Positions 36,112-50,377 of a stretch of DNA of 64,000 nucleotides are shown here, piece by piece. How positions within the stretch are numbered: position 1 is the stretch's first letter; each line of letters opens with the position of its first letter. The stretch is from Pseudonocardia ammonioxydans. GTDB lineage: Bacteria; Actinomycetota; Actinomycetes; Mycobacteriales; Pseudonocardiaceae. The stretch lies in the NCBI RefSeq assembly GCF_900115005.1, contig NZ_FOUY01000029.1, positions 23,486 through 87,485 on the forward strand, given 5' to 3'. The notes beneath the pieces were generated by a model that was not told the DNA's origin, did no database searches, and saw nothing but the letters and a program-made list of their open reading frames with translations. Position numbers and translations under genes: made by a program.

Positions 36112-37575
36112 TCAGGCCTTGGCGTCGGCGGCGGTGCCCTCGGTGCTGTCGGCCGTGTCCGCACCGGACTCGGCCGACTCGGTGGACTCAGCCGACTCGC
36201 CGGTCACCTCGCCCTCCACGGTGTCGGGGGCCTCGTCGGCCTCGGCGTCGTCCTCCGGGCCCAGCAGGTCCGAGAGGTCGACGGCCTCCCCGCCGGGCAG
36301 GGTGACCGACACCGAACGCACGGCGTTGATCAGCGCCTTGGAGCGGCGGACGTCCTGGTAGATCGCCGGGATCTGACCGGCCTGCTGGATCTGCTGGACG
36401 AACTGCTCGGGCGCCATGCCGTACTGCTGGGCCTGGTAGAGGATCCGCTCGGTGAGCTCCTGGTCGTTGACCGAGATCTCCTCGCGGTCCGCCAGCGCGT
36501 CGAGCACCAGGCGGTAACGGACGGCCTTCTCGGCCTCCTCCCGCGACTCGGTGTCGAACTGCTCGCGGGTCTTGTCCTGCGCGGCGAGGAACTCGGCGAA
36601 GCGCTCCTCGTCGTGGTCGAAGGCGTGCACCGCGTCGTGCAGCCGGTTGTCGACCTCGCCCTGCACGACGCTCTCCGGCAGCGGGACCTCGGCACCCTCG
36701 ACGAGCTTGTCGAGCAGCCGGTCGCGGGCCTGCGTGGCCTGCTCCATGCGCTTGGACTGGCCGAGACGCTCGCGCAGGTTCTCCTGCAGCTCCTCGAGCG
36801 TGTCGAACTCCGACGCGAGCTGGGCGAACTCGTCGTCGGCGTCGGGCAGGTGGCGCTCCTTGACCGCGGTCACCTTGACGGTGATCTCGGCATCCCGCTC
36901 GGCGTACTCACCGGCGACCAGCTTCGAGGTGAAGGTCTTCTCCTCGTCGGCGGACATGCCCTCGAGGGCCTCGTCGATGCCGTCGATGAGACCGCCCTGG
37001 CCGACCTCGTAGGAGAAGCCGGTGGTGGTCGCCTCCTCGATCTCCTTGCCGTCGACCGCGGCGGAGAGGTCGATCTGGACGAAGTCGCCGGTCTGCGCGG
37101 CGCGCTCGACGCCGGACAGGGTGCCGAAGCGGGCCCGCAGCTGGTCGAGCTGCTCGGTGACCTGCTCCTCGGTCACCTCGGTCTCGTCGACCTCGACGGC
37201 CAGGCCCTCGAGCTCGGGCAGCTCGATCTCCGGCCGGACGTCGACCTCGGCGGTGAACGCGAGGCGCTCGCCGTCGGCGATCTCGGTGACCTCGATGTCC
37301 GGCTGGCTGATCGGCTTGACGTCCTCGGAGGAGACCACGGCCTCCTGGTACTTGGCCGGGATCGCGTTGTTGACGACCTCGTCCAGGACCGGGCCGCGGC
37401 CGATGCGGGCCTCGAGGATGCGGGCCGGCGCCTTGCCCGGGCGGAACCCGGGGATGCGGACCTGCTGGGCGATCTTCTTGTACGCGCGGTCGAAGTCGGG
37501 CTTGAGCTCGTCGAACGGCACCTCGACGTTGATTCGGACGCGCGTCGGGCTGAGGTGCTCGACGGTGCTCTTCAC
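36112..37575 (-). CDS. tig: Trigger factor, ribosome-bound chaperone and prolyl isomerase
   Basis: Chaperone that meets nascent chains at the ribosome exit. 487 residues from GTG 37575 (VKSTVEHLSPTRVRI), with AAGGAG before it. The ribosome-binding signature GFRPGKAP is near residue 44-51; the FKBP-type domain is at about 155-245 (GDFVQIDLSAAVDGKEI, GQGGLIDGIDEALEGM); the C-terminal chaperone domain follows. The final 55 residues are acidic and Ser/Thr/Glu-rich. Convergent in function with the Clp genes that follow: folding next to degradation. Confidence 0.96.
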   Translation of the reverse strand: MKSTVEHLSPTRVRINVEVPFDELKPDFDRAYKKIAQQVRIPGFRPGKAPARILEARIGRGPVLDEVVNNAIPAKYQEAVVSSEDVKPISQPDIEVTEIADGERLAFTAEVDVRPEIELPELEGLAVEVDETEVTEEQVTEQLDQLRARFGTLSGVERAAQTGDFVQIDLSAAVDGKEIEEATTTGFSYEVGQGGLIDGIDEALEGMSADEEKTFTSKLVAGEYAERDAEITVKVTAVKERHLPDADDEFAQLASEFDTLEELQENLRERLGQSKRMEQATQARDRLLDKLVEGAEVPLPESVVQGEVDNRLHDAVHAFDHDEERFAEFLAAQDKTREQFDTESREEAEKAVRYRLVLDALADREEISVNDQELTERILYQAQQYGMAPEQFVQQIQQAGQIPAIYQDVRRSKALINAVRSVSVTLPGGEAVDLSDLLGPEDDAEADEAPDTVEGEVTGESAESTESAESGADTADSTEGTAADAKA

Positions 37576-37784
37576 GGTGGAACTCCTTGCCGGTACGGGC
37601 TTCTGTACGGGGCCGCTGCGCGCGGCCCGTCTGTTCTCCGGCCCCCGGACGGATCCGGCGGTGACCCCGGGATCGCACCGGGCGTCCCCTCCCGGCCCAC
37701 GGGCACGCGGACGTGCCGCTGCGACGGCGGGGGCTCGCGCGAGTCTAGGCGAGGCCACTCCCGGCATCTCGGGCCGGGCGTTCG

Positions 37785-38204
37785 TCACGGCGCAACGGCA
37801 CCGGGCGGGGGATCCTCGAGACCGCCCACGTCGGCCACGGTGACCTCGACCGGACGCGACCCGTCGCCGAGGACGGCACGGACGCGGGCGGCGATCCCGT
37901 CGGCGATCTGCGCGAACGGCGGGCCCAGCGAGACGACGACGGCGATCTCCACCGGGTCCCCCAGCCGCACCCCCGCGACGCGCCGGCCCGGGAGATAGGA
38001 GGCGATGGAACCGAACGGGCCGCCGTCGAGCCGCAGTACCGACGGATGCTCGAGCACGGCGGCGGCGACGTCCTCCGGCCCGGCTGCTCCGTCCGGGCCC
38101 GGTACTCCGTGCGCACCCGGCGCCCGCTCCGCCCGCTCCGCCTGCTCCGCCTGCTCCGCGCGCGGAGCGGTCTCCTCGGTCGCCGCACCGGCCTCCTCGG
38201 TCAC
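37785..38204 (-). CDS. Asp23/Gls24-like small protein
   Basis: 139 residues. The first 45 are Ala/Glu-rich (a run of EQAEQAERAERA) and likely helical; the rest, from DVAAAVLEHPSVLRLDGGPFG to PVEVTVADVGG, has the pattern of Asp23/Gls24 envelope-stress proteins: an N-terminal helix with a short-tract VLRL, then VAGVRLGDPVEIAVVVSL and a helix before a final strand. Start GTG at 38204 was chosen. It is divergent from the ECF sigma factor gene and its sister proteins at 39056 and 39691. Assignment by pattern, not by a search. Confidence 0.6.
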   Translation of the reverse strand: MTEEAGAATEETAPRAEQAEQAERAERAPGAHGVPGPDGAAGPEDVAAAVLEHPSVLRLDGGPFGSIASYLPGRRVAGVRLGDPVEIAVVVSLGPPFAQIADGIAARVRAVLGDGSRPVEVTVADVGGLEDPPPGAVAP

Positions 38205-38438
38205 CGCGCCAGCGTAGGGCCTGGCGCGCCACCGGCGGTGGCGCCGCACGGGGGCGGACACCGCCCGTTCGAGCGTCCGTTTCCCCTGCGTGTCCGACGC
38301 GCGACGCTGCGTGCCGGTCGCTACCGTCGCCGTCAGTCGTCGGCTTCCCGCCCACGGGTTCCCTTTCCGCACGCCGACGCGACAGCCATCCCGGACCCAG
38401 GGCGGCGGCCCGGTCCCGGCCCACGGAGACGGACGCAG

Positions 38439-39065
38439 GTGCAGGTCAGCGATCCCACGGTCCGCGACGGACCGCCCGGTGCGGGGGCCCCGGCCGCCGG
38501 TGCCGCCTCCGGGCGTGCCGTCCGGGCCGCGCTGGACGAGCCGACCCTGGTCGCCCGGGCCCAGGACGGCGACGTGCACGCCTTCGAGGAGCTCGCCCGG
38601 CGGCACCAGGACGCGTTGTTCCGGGTCGCGGTGCGGGTGCTCGGCCAGCGGGCGGACGCCGAGGACGCCCTGCAGGAGGCACTGCTCGACGCCTGGCGCA
38701 GGATCGGCACGTTCCGCGGCGAGGCCGCGTTCTCGACCTGGATGTACCGCATCGTGACGAACCGCTGCTCCGCGCTCGTGCGACGGAACCGGCCGACGGT
38801 GCCGCTGCCCGAGGAGGACACCGTCCTGATCGCCGGTCCGGACTCGCCGGAACGCAGTGCCGAGGTGGACGCGGAGCTGGCCGCGCTGTCCCGCGCGGTG
38901 CAGGAGCTGCCGCACGAGCAACGCACCTGCTGGGTGTTGCGGGAGCTGGAGGGGTTGGGCTATGCCGAGATCTCCCAGGTCACCGGAGCCGGGGAGACCG
39001 CCGTGCGCGGGCGGATCCACCGCGCACGGGCCGCGCTCGCTGAGAGGATGCGGGAATGGCGGTAG
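38439..39065 (+). CDS. ECF-type RNA polymerase sigma factor
   Basis: 208-residue sigma-70 family factor. Region 2 is VARAQDGDVHAFEELARRHQ to DALQEALLDAWRRIGTF and FSTWMYRIVTNRC; region 4 is LPHEQRTCWVLRELEGLGYA with EISQVTGAGETAVRGRIHRA. The first 40 residues are Pro/Ala/Gly-rich. Start GTG 38439 is the best fit. The next gene, overlapping by ten bases, carries an anti-sigma-type zinc motif, so the pair is probably sigma and anti-sigma. Likely regulon includes the adjacent Asp23-like genes. Confidence 0.9.
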   Translation: MQVSDPTVRDGPPGAGAPAAGAASGRAVRAALDEPTLVARAQDGDVHAFEELARRHQDALFRVAVRVLGQRADAEDALQEALLDAWRRIGTFRGEAAFSTWMYRIVTNRCSALVRRNRPTVPLPEEDTVLIAGPDSPERSAEVDAELAALSRAVQELPHEQRTCWVLRELEGLGYAEISQVTGAGETAVRGRIHRARAALAERMREWR

Positions 39066-39694
39066 AACGGGTGCGGCCGCTGGCCTGCGGCCGGGACGCC
39101 GCCGACGTGTGGGAGCACGCCGAGCAGGGCGTCCTCGACGAGCACGAGCGGTCCTGCCCGCACTGCGTCACGGCCCGCGCCGACCGGGCGCGGCTCGGCG
39201 GGCTGGTCGCGCGGATGGCGGCCGAGCCGCTGGAGCCGCCGTCGTCGGTGCTGGAACAGGTGATGGGCGCGGTGGTCGCCGACCTGCGCCCGCACGAGCT
39301 GTTGCGGATCGGGCCGGACGCCTGGCTGGGCCGCCCGGCCGCGGAGTCGGCGCTGCGGCACGTCGTCGACTCGATGGGCGGGCTGCGGGCCCGGCGCTGC
39401 CGGATCGAGCAGTCCGGTGCCACCCCCACGGCCGCCCCGGGCACGGCGGCACCGGGCACGGCGGTCCCGGGCACGACGGTTCCGGGCACGGCGGTCCCGG
39501 GCACGGCCGACCGGGATCCGGCCGTCCGGCCGGTCCGGGTCCGGATGTCGGTGGCCGCGCGGTTCGGCGAGGACCTCACCTCGGTCACCACCCGGGTCCG
39601 ACAAATGATCATCTCGGCCGGGGAGCGGACGCTGGGTCTCCCGATCGAGGTCGTCGACATCCTCGTGGAGGACCTGTGGGAGGAGCCGGCATGA
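39056..39694 (+). CDS. Zinc-finger anti-sigma-like protein fused to an Asp23-like domain
   Basis: 212 residues. Residues 20-40 contain HAEQGVLDEHERSCPHC, a HxxxCxxC zinc-binding anti-sigma pattern. After a middle region (PPSSVLEQVMGAVVADLRPH) comes a linker of PGTAVPGT repeats (39439-39505) and then a C-terminal Asp23/Gls24-like part: VRPVRVRMSVAARFGEDLTS then VTTRVRQMIISAGERTLG and VVDILVEDLW. There is no transmembrane segment, unlike most ECF anti-sigma factors. Overlaps the sigma gene by ten bases and the next gene by four. The joined architecture suggests that sigma control is tied directly to an envelope-stress protein. Domain calls are by eye. Confidence 0.65.
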   Translation: MAVERVRPLACGRDAADVWEHAEQGVLDEHERSCPHCVTARADRARLGGLVARMAAEPLEPPSSVLEQVMGAVVADLRPHELLRIGPDAWLGRPAAESALRHVVDSMGGLRARRCRIEQSGATPTAAPGTAAPGTAVPGTTVPGTAVPGTADRDPAVRPVRVRMSVAARFGEDLTSVTTRVRQMIISAGERTLGLPIEVVDILVEDLWEEPA

Positions 39695-40086
39695 GCACCG
39701 TCCGGCTGCACGTCTCGGACCTCGCCGTCGCGCGGGTGGCCGCCCGCCGGGCCCGCGCGGTCCCGGGCGTCACGACACTGGTCGGGGACCTCCAGCAGAC
39801 GCTGCTCGGCCTGGCCGCGGGCTGGCTGCCCCGCGATCCGGTGCCCGCGGAGCTGGACGCCCGGGGTGTCGTCGCCCGGGTCCACGGCGGGGCCGGTGCA
39901 CACGGTGGGGCCGGAGCGCAGGACGGGGAGGTGGACCTGCGTGTGAGCGTCGGGGTCCGCTTCGGAACCCCCTGCGCCGAGCTCGCCGCGCGGGTGCAGC
40001 AGGAGGTCGCCACCGAGGTCGCCGCGGTGACCGGGCTGACCGCCCGGGTCCGGGTCACGATCGCGCACATCGACCTGCCGCATTGA
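39691..40086 (+). CDS. Asp23/Gls24-like envelope stress protein
   Basis: 131 residues from an ATG that overlaps the preceding stop by four bases. It has the family shape: VARVAARRARAVPGVTTLVG at the N-terminus, then GEVDLRVSVGVRFGTPCAE, AARVQQEVATEVAAVTGL and RVRVTIAHIDLP. A short repeat (HGGAGAHGGAGA) interrupts the middle. Third gene of the sigma/anti-sigma operon. No membrane span. Downstream lie short CTGCCGCAC repeats and then the 61-bp tandem array. Confidence 0.72.
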   Translation: MSTVRLHVSDLAVARVAARRARAVPGVTTLVGDLQQTLLGLAAGWLPRDPVPAELDARGVVARVHGGAGAHGGAGAQDGEVDLRVSVGVRFGTPCAELAARVQQEVATEVAAVTGLTARVRVTIAHIDLPH

Positions 40087-40165
40087 CGACCCTGCCGCAC
40101 TGAGGACCTGCCGCACTGACGACCCTGCCGCACCGACGCCCTGCCGCCCTGCCGCACCGACCGCG
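40087..40165 (+). repeat. Short CTGCCGCAC-type repeats after the Asp23 gene
   Basis: CCTGCCGCACTGACGA-like units recur four to five times between 40090 and 40160 with small changes (CTGCCGCACTGAGGAC, CTGCCGCACTGACGAC, CTGCCGCACCGACGCC). They begin in the stop-codon region of the Asp23-like gene. Confidence 0.65.
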
Positions 40166-40246
40166 CCTCGCAGCCGTGCGCTCGGGCACCGCAGCGGATC
40201 CGCCCACCTCGGTCGCCCCGCGCCCCGCTCCCAGCGCGGCGGGAAC

Positions 40247-40926
40247 GCGCTGATCACCGGACCGCGCCCGTCGACCGGCACGATGTCGCCCTCTCCGGGG
40301 CAGAAGTGTGCTGATCACCGGGCCCACGCCGGTCCGGTCGCACGCTTCCGCCCCGAACAGGGCGAGAACGTGCTGATCACGGGCGCGGGGCGGTCCAGTC
40401 GCACGCTTCCGCCCCGAACAGGGCAAGACTGTGCTGGTCACCGAGCCGACGCCGGCCCACTCGCACGCATTCGCCCTCCTCGGGGCGAGATCGTGCTGAG
40501 CACCCGGCCACGTGCACGCATCCGCCCTGCTCGGAGCAGGATCGCGCCGAGCACCGGGCTGACCCCACCGGGTGGCACGACTCCATCTCGATCTGGGGGC
40601 AGCAACGTGCAGCTCACGGGTCATGCGCCCGTCCAGTCGCGCACTTCCGCCCCGGCCGGGGCGAGAACGTGCTGATCACGGGCGCGAGGCGGTCCAGTCG
40701 CACGTTTCCGCCTCGAACAGGGCGAGACTGTGCTGGTCACCGAGCCGGGCCCACCGGGCGGCACGGCTCCGCCCTCTTCATGGGCAGCAACGCGCAGCTC
40801 ACCGGTCATGCGCCCGTCCAGTGGCGCGTGGTCGCCCCGCCGGGGGCAGAAGCGCACTGGTCACCGGGCCCACGCCGGCCCGGTCGCACGCTTCCGCCCT
40901 GAACAGGGCAGGACTGTGCTGATGAT
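40247..40926. repeat. Tandem array of about eleven imperfect 61-62-bp units
   Basis: Units begin GTGCTGATCACC or a variant at 40247, 40308, 40370, 40431, 40493, 40544, 40607, 40669, 40730, 40792 and 40854, with a last partial one at 40916. Spacing is 61-63 except one 51-bp unit. Each has a GGTCCGGTCGCACGCTTCC-like middle and ends with GCCCCGAACAGGGCGAGA, in which GCCC/GGGC can form a hairpin. Higher-order copying is visible: 40382-40445 matches 40681-40745, and 40597-40640 matches 40782-40825. No spacer-like unique sequence exists. Function unknown; no convincing coding content on either strand. Confidence 0.85.
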
Positions 40927-41028
40927 CACTCGATCAGCCGCGGCCGAGGGCGCGCTGCTCCCCGGGGTGCGGGCGCGGGGGCGGCGGGGCCGCGGTCAAG
41001 TGGGGCCGCAGTCAGGTCAGACCGCCAG

Positions 41029-41844
41029 TCAGGTCAGAACACAGTCGCCGCAGGCTCCCCCGCCGGGCACCCGGACGTAGAGGCAGCACGACCGGCGGCG
41101 GAACGACCACTCGGTGTCGGGGTCGGTCTCGTCGAGCCGGAGCAGGCGCCCGGTGGCGCCGTCGGGCAGCGGTCCGCGCAGCGCGGGGTGCCCGACCAGG
41201 GCGCCGAGCAGCGGCAGGAAGGCCGGCCGGTCCGCCCGCCGCATGGCCTCCATCACCCGGGCCGCGCCCCCGATCGCGGAGACGACGTTGCCGCGCAGCA
41301 CCCGCTCGGACACCGAGACCCGGGCCGCGACCGCGGCGTAGAGCGGTTCGAGATGGGTGCGGGCCAGCTCCCGGGCCAGCGGGTCCGCGGCGGCGTCCGG
41401 GTCGGTCCGCGGGTCCGCGGTCCGCAGTCCGGCGGGTTCGTCGCCCGCGTCCGGGCCGGCCGGCAGCGCGGGCGCCCACGGGTCCGCGGCGGACGGGTCC
41501 CGGTGCAGGTCGCCGAGCCGGGGCAGCACGCCGTGCAGGGCCACGGTCGCGAACGGCATCGACACCAGCCGGGCCGCCATCCCCTGCACCGCGATCGATG
41601 CCGCCACCCGGCGGCTGCTGCCCAGCGAGGCCGCCACCTGGTCGATCCGGGCCGAGAGCGGGTCGCCGCCGACGCCGGGCGGGGCGTACAGGGCGTCCCA
41701 GCGCCGCCACGGACCGCCCGGTTCCGCGGGCAGGACGCCGACGGCGAACCAGGGCCCGATCCGGGCGGAGTCGGCGAGCGCCGCGGCCGTCGACCCCCGA
41801 TCGGGTGAGGTCGACGGGGCACGGGGCGACAGGGACGGGTCCAT
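41029..41844 (-). CDS. FhuF-like ferric-siderophore reductase, 2Fe-2S protein
   Basis: 271-residue cytosolic protein. The C-terminus RRRSCCLYVRVPGGGACGDC carries the FhuF-type cluster ligands (Cys-Cys-x10-Cys-x2-Cys), which hold a 2Fe-2S centre. The upstream helical part (RVAASIAVQGMAARLVSMPF, RGNVVSAIGGAARVM) is typical. Such proteins reduce ferric iron bound to siderophores after uptake. ATG 41844 was chosen; the frame is open further but has a natural start there. No siderophore genes lie nearby. The tandem array lies just beyond its 3' end. Confidence 0.82.
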   Translation of the reverse strand: MDPSLSPRAPSTSPDRGSTAAALADSARIGPWFAVGVLPAEPGGPWRRWDALYAPPGVGGDPLSARIDQVAASLGSSRRVAASIAVQGMAARLVSMPFATVALHGVLPRLGDLHRDPSAADPWAPALPAGPDAGDEPAGLRTADPRTDPDAAADPLARELARTHLEPLYAAVAARVSVSERVLRGNVVSAIGGAARVMEAMRRADRPAFLPLLGALVGHPALRGPLPDGATGRLLRLDETDPDTEWSFRRRSCCLYVRVPGGGACGDCVLT

Positions 41845-42346
41845 CCCGGGCAGTCTCCCCGAACCGGCGCGATCACCGTGTAACGGACCGGGCACGCACT
41901 GCGATGTGCCTGGGAGAAGGTCTTCCCGGCCGGCGCCGGTCACGCGTCGCTCACTGTCCGGACACGGGGAGGCAACATCGTCCTGCTCGGAAGCGCAGCG
42001 ATCCACATCACGCCGAACCGCTTCCGATCATCTGTAGCGCGCACGGCTTTCGGCGTGCCACTCTGTCCCCTCGCCAGATCGCACTCGCCGGGGTGTGCGG
42101 TCGAACCGCGCCGCAGGGGTTGGCCGGGTATCGGAAATCAGTGCCCGGCCGCTCGTCGTGCCCGGAGGAGGTCTCCCACGACCATGTTCCCGGCGGCGCG
42201 GTGCACCTGAACGGCCCACTTTCGTACGTCCTTTCCCTGGTGGTCGCTGTACTCTGAGAACCCTTTTCGGACCGCAGCGAGCTGCCGGGGTCCGAGTCGT
42301 CCGATACGGGTGGTGGCACAGGTGCCCGAGACGACAGGAGGAGCAG
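41845..42346. promoter_or_regulatory. Intergenic region with gltB promoter and leader
   Basis: About 500 bases between divergent genes. No long open frame looks real. Near the right end, a relatively AT-rich patch (CACTTTCGTACGTCCTTTCC and GTACTCTGAGAACCCTTTTC, around 42219-42268) is the likely gltB promoter. A strong AGGAGG at 42165-42172 precedes an 8-codon frame at 42183-42209 (MFPAARCT), which may be chance. I could not identify a GlnR box or riboswitch with confidence. Confidence 0.4.
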
Positions 42347-48392
<6,046 letters not shown>

Positions 48393-48409
48393 GTTCCCGG
48401 TCCGCCGCG

Positions 48410-48447
48410 ACGGCCCCGGCCGTGCCACTGCGCACGGCCGGGGCCGT
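48410..48447. terminator. Perfect bidirectional terminator
   Basis: ACGGCCCCGGCCGTG (48410-48424) pairs without mismatch with CACGGCCGGGGCCGT (48433-48447), loop of eight bases, 17 bases after the gltD stop and 3 bases before the stop of the opposing small gene. Confidence 0.9.
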
Positions 48448-48450
48448 CCG

Positions 48451-48705
48451 CTATTCCACGAGCTCCACGTCGAAGGCGTCCTCGCCGATCCAGATCCGCA
48501 CGCCCTCGCCGTCGTCGGTGATGTAGCCGTCCTCCTCCTCGCCGAGCTCGCGGATAGCGCTCATGGCGCGCCGGCTGAACTGCACGACGCCGTCACCGAC
48601 GTCCATCGGGCGGTACTCCGGGGCGAGCCGCGCCGTGCGGCACTCGGTGGACAACCAGGTCGCGTTCTCCGGGCCGACCTCGGCCCGCCAGCACTCATCA
48701 CGCAT
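48451..48705 (-). CDS. Small protein of unknown function
   Basis: 84 residues from ATG 48705 (MRDECWRAEVGPENATWL). Contains TECRTARLAPEYRPMDVGDG and ends in EEEDGYITDDGEGVRIWIGE and FDVELVE; acidic, no membrane span or signal. The frame is open eight codons further upstream. The order of strands suggests a small globular protein; I do not recognise a family. Faces gltD across the terminator. Confidence 0.6.
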   Translation of the reverse strand: MRDECWRAEVGPENATWLSTECRTARLAPEYRPMDVGDGVVQFSRRAMSAIRELGEEEDGYITDDGEGVRIWIGEDAFDVELVE

Positions 48706-49089
48706 GCCGGGGATTATGCCGTGGATCACCCCGTCCGTCGCGGTTCCGCTACCGGAGATCGCGGGCGGGTCGGCGCGGCGGACGCCGTCCGGAACGATTC
48801 ACCCCGCCCGTCGCGGGCACGACGCCGCTCGCGGTCGGATGGGAGACGACCGCCACCCGCACCACAACCGAGAGCGTCCTCGCGCGTTGAACCGGGCGAC
48901 CGGCACCTGCAGAACCGGGAGCCCCTGTCGGTGCCGGGCACCATCGGGACGCCGGGAGCCGCGACCCAGGTCGCGGTCCCGGTGCCCGGTGGTGCATCCG
49001 AAGCAGGTGCGCTCTGCACCCGACGAGCAGAGCCGTCTCCGGCCGAACAGTTCAGCGGCCGGGTCAGCAGCACGGTGTCCGACGGAAGC
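48706..49089. other. Intergenic region without a recognisable gene
   Basis: About 380 bases between the small protein gene and the DedA-like gene. Frames are open by high G+C only; no ribosome site, repeat or strong terminator was seen. It should hold the promoter of the 84-residue gene at its left edge. Confidence 0.5.
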
Positions 49090-49713
49090 TCAGCGGCCGG
49101 CGAGCACCGGGGCCGGCGCGGGCGCGGGGACCGAGCGGCGCGTCGCACGGATCCGGCGGGCCATCGCGAAGGCCGCGGTCGTCGTGACCGCCAGGACACC
49201 GCCCGCCAGCACGCACAGCAGGGGGTTGCCCCCGGTCACCGGGCCCAGGGCCAGGCCGATCACGAGCATGTAGACCGCCCACAGCAGCGAGCTCACGGCG
49301 GAACCGGCCAGGAACGGTCGCAGTCCCAGCCCCATGCGCCCGGCCGCGGCACAGCTGGCCAGGCGCCCGCCGGGCAGGAACCGGGCCGCGGCGAGCGCGG
49401 TCACCGGGCGGCGGAACAGGTTCGAGCGGACCCACCGGGTGACACCGTGCTCGCTGCGCGCCGAGCGCGGGAGCAGCCGGTGCGAGCCGCGGCCCAGTGC
49501 GTGCACCGCCAGGTCGCCGGTCATCGACCCGGCCACCGCGGAGAGGAACAGGCCCAGCAGCATCGGCACGTCACGGACCACGCTCGCCGACGCCGTCGCC
49601 GTCATCAGCAGGGTCTCACTCGGCAGCAGCGGCGCCGGGCCGTCCACCGCGATCATCAGCACGAGTGCGGGGAGCAGCCACCCGCTGTGCAGGACGGCCG
49701 TGACCAGCTCCAC
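49090..49713 (-). CDS. DedA/SNARE-associated family membrane protein
   Basis: 207 residues from GTG 49713, which has GGAGGT at a good distance; an ATG at 49782 would add 23 charged residues. The DedA pattern is visible: an entry loop DGPAPLLPSETLLMTATA, a span ending in GSMTGDLAVHALGR, then FRRPVTALAAARFLPGGRLA with the conserved RFxPGxR, and ASCAAAGRMGLGLRPFLAGS. DedA proteins help lipid-carrier flipping and membrane homeostasis. The tail is Pro/Ala-rich. Divergent from the DoxX gene. Confidence 0.8.
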   Translation of the reverse strand: MELVTAVLHSGWLLPALVLMIAVDGPAPLLPSETLLMTATASASVVRDVPMLLGLFLSAVAGSMTGDLAVHALGRGSHRLLPRSARSEHGVTRWVRSNLFRRPVTALAAARFLPGGRLASCAAAGRMGLGLRPFLAGSAVSSLLWAVYMLVIGLALGPVTGGNPLLCVLAGGVLAVTTTAAFAMARRIRATRRSVPAPAPAPVLAGR

Positions 49714-49880
49714 CCGGGACCTCCGTTGCGTCGTGACCCGTTCCCACCCTCGCAGATCCGTCCCGCTGCGTAACGGGGGCATCCCCCCGTCCGATCGCCG
49801 ATGAGTTCGGGGCAGCGCGCCGGTCGTAGGGGGTGAACGCCGCGGGCAGGCCGTGGCGAGCAGCCTCCCGGAGGTCCGAC

Positions 49881-50279
49881 ATGGCCGTCCCGTCCGTCTC
49901 CCGCCCGTCCCTCTCCCCTGTCGCGCACCGCGCGCTCTGGGTGCTCCAGATCCTGCTCGGCCTGTTCTTCGTGCTCGCCTCGGCCGCCCCGAAGTTCTGG
50001 GGGGACCCGTTCGCCGTCGCGATCTTCGACGGGATCGGGGTGGGCCAGTGGCTGCGCTACGTCGTCGGTGCGCTGGAGCTCGCCGGTGGGATCGGGCTGA
50101 TGACCAGGCGGTTCTCCGGCCCCGCGGCCGTCGGGCTGGTGCTGCTGATGATCGGTGCCGCGCTCACCCAGGCCTTCGTGCTGCACGGCGGTGCGCTCGT
50201 CGTGACCCCGCTCGTGCTGGGTGTGCTGGCCGCGGTCATCGCACTCGGCCGCCGGGAGACCCTGCGCACGCCTCGCTGA
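49881..50279 (+). CDS. DoxX-family membrane protein
   Basis: 132 residues with four spans: ALWVLQILLGLFFVLASAAP, YVVGALELAGGIGLM, AVGLVLLMIGAALTQAFVL and VVTPLVLGVLAAVIAL. KFWGDPFAV after span 1 and the GALELAGGIGL motif are typical of DoxX proteins, which act in redox homeostasis with membrane partners. ATG at 49881 follows GGAGGT closely. Stands between DedA and the DUF2188 gene. Confidence 0.82.
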   Translation: MAVPSVSRPSLSPVAHRALWVLQILLGLFFVLASAAPKFWGDPFAVAIFDGIGVGQWLRYVVGALELAGGIGLMTRRFSGPAAVGLVLLMIGAALTQAFVLHGGALVVTPLVLGVLAAVIALGRRETLRTPR

Positions 50280-50377
50280 CCTGCGTTTGTGCCGGCGCCG
50301 CGGCGGGAAGGCCACGGGTGACGACGGCACCGGCGACCCCGGTGCCGACCCGCAGACCGGCACAGGAGGACACCGTC

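Noticed and set aside
37785..39020. 411-codon minus-strand frame running through the sigma factor region
   Set aside because: Only the last 139 codons look like protein; the part opposite the sigma gene is a shadow, so the start was placed at 38204.
40055..40857. Open frames on both strands across the tandem array
   Set aside because: They result from the repeat length and high G+C. The peptides are low-complexity, lack ribosome sites and change frame with the 51-bp unit.
40247..40926. CRISPR array
   Set aside because: The repeat covers the whole 61-62-bp unit; there are no unique spacers, no short constant repeat, and no cas genes nearby.
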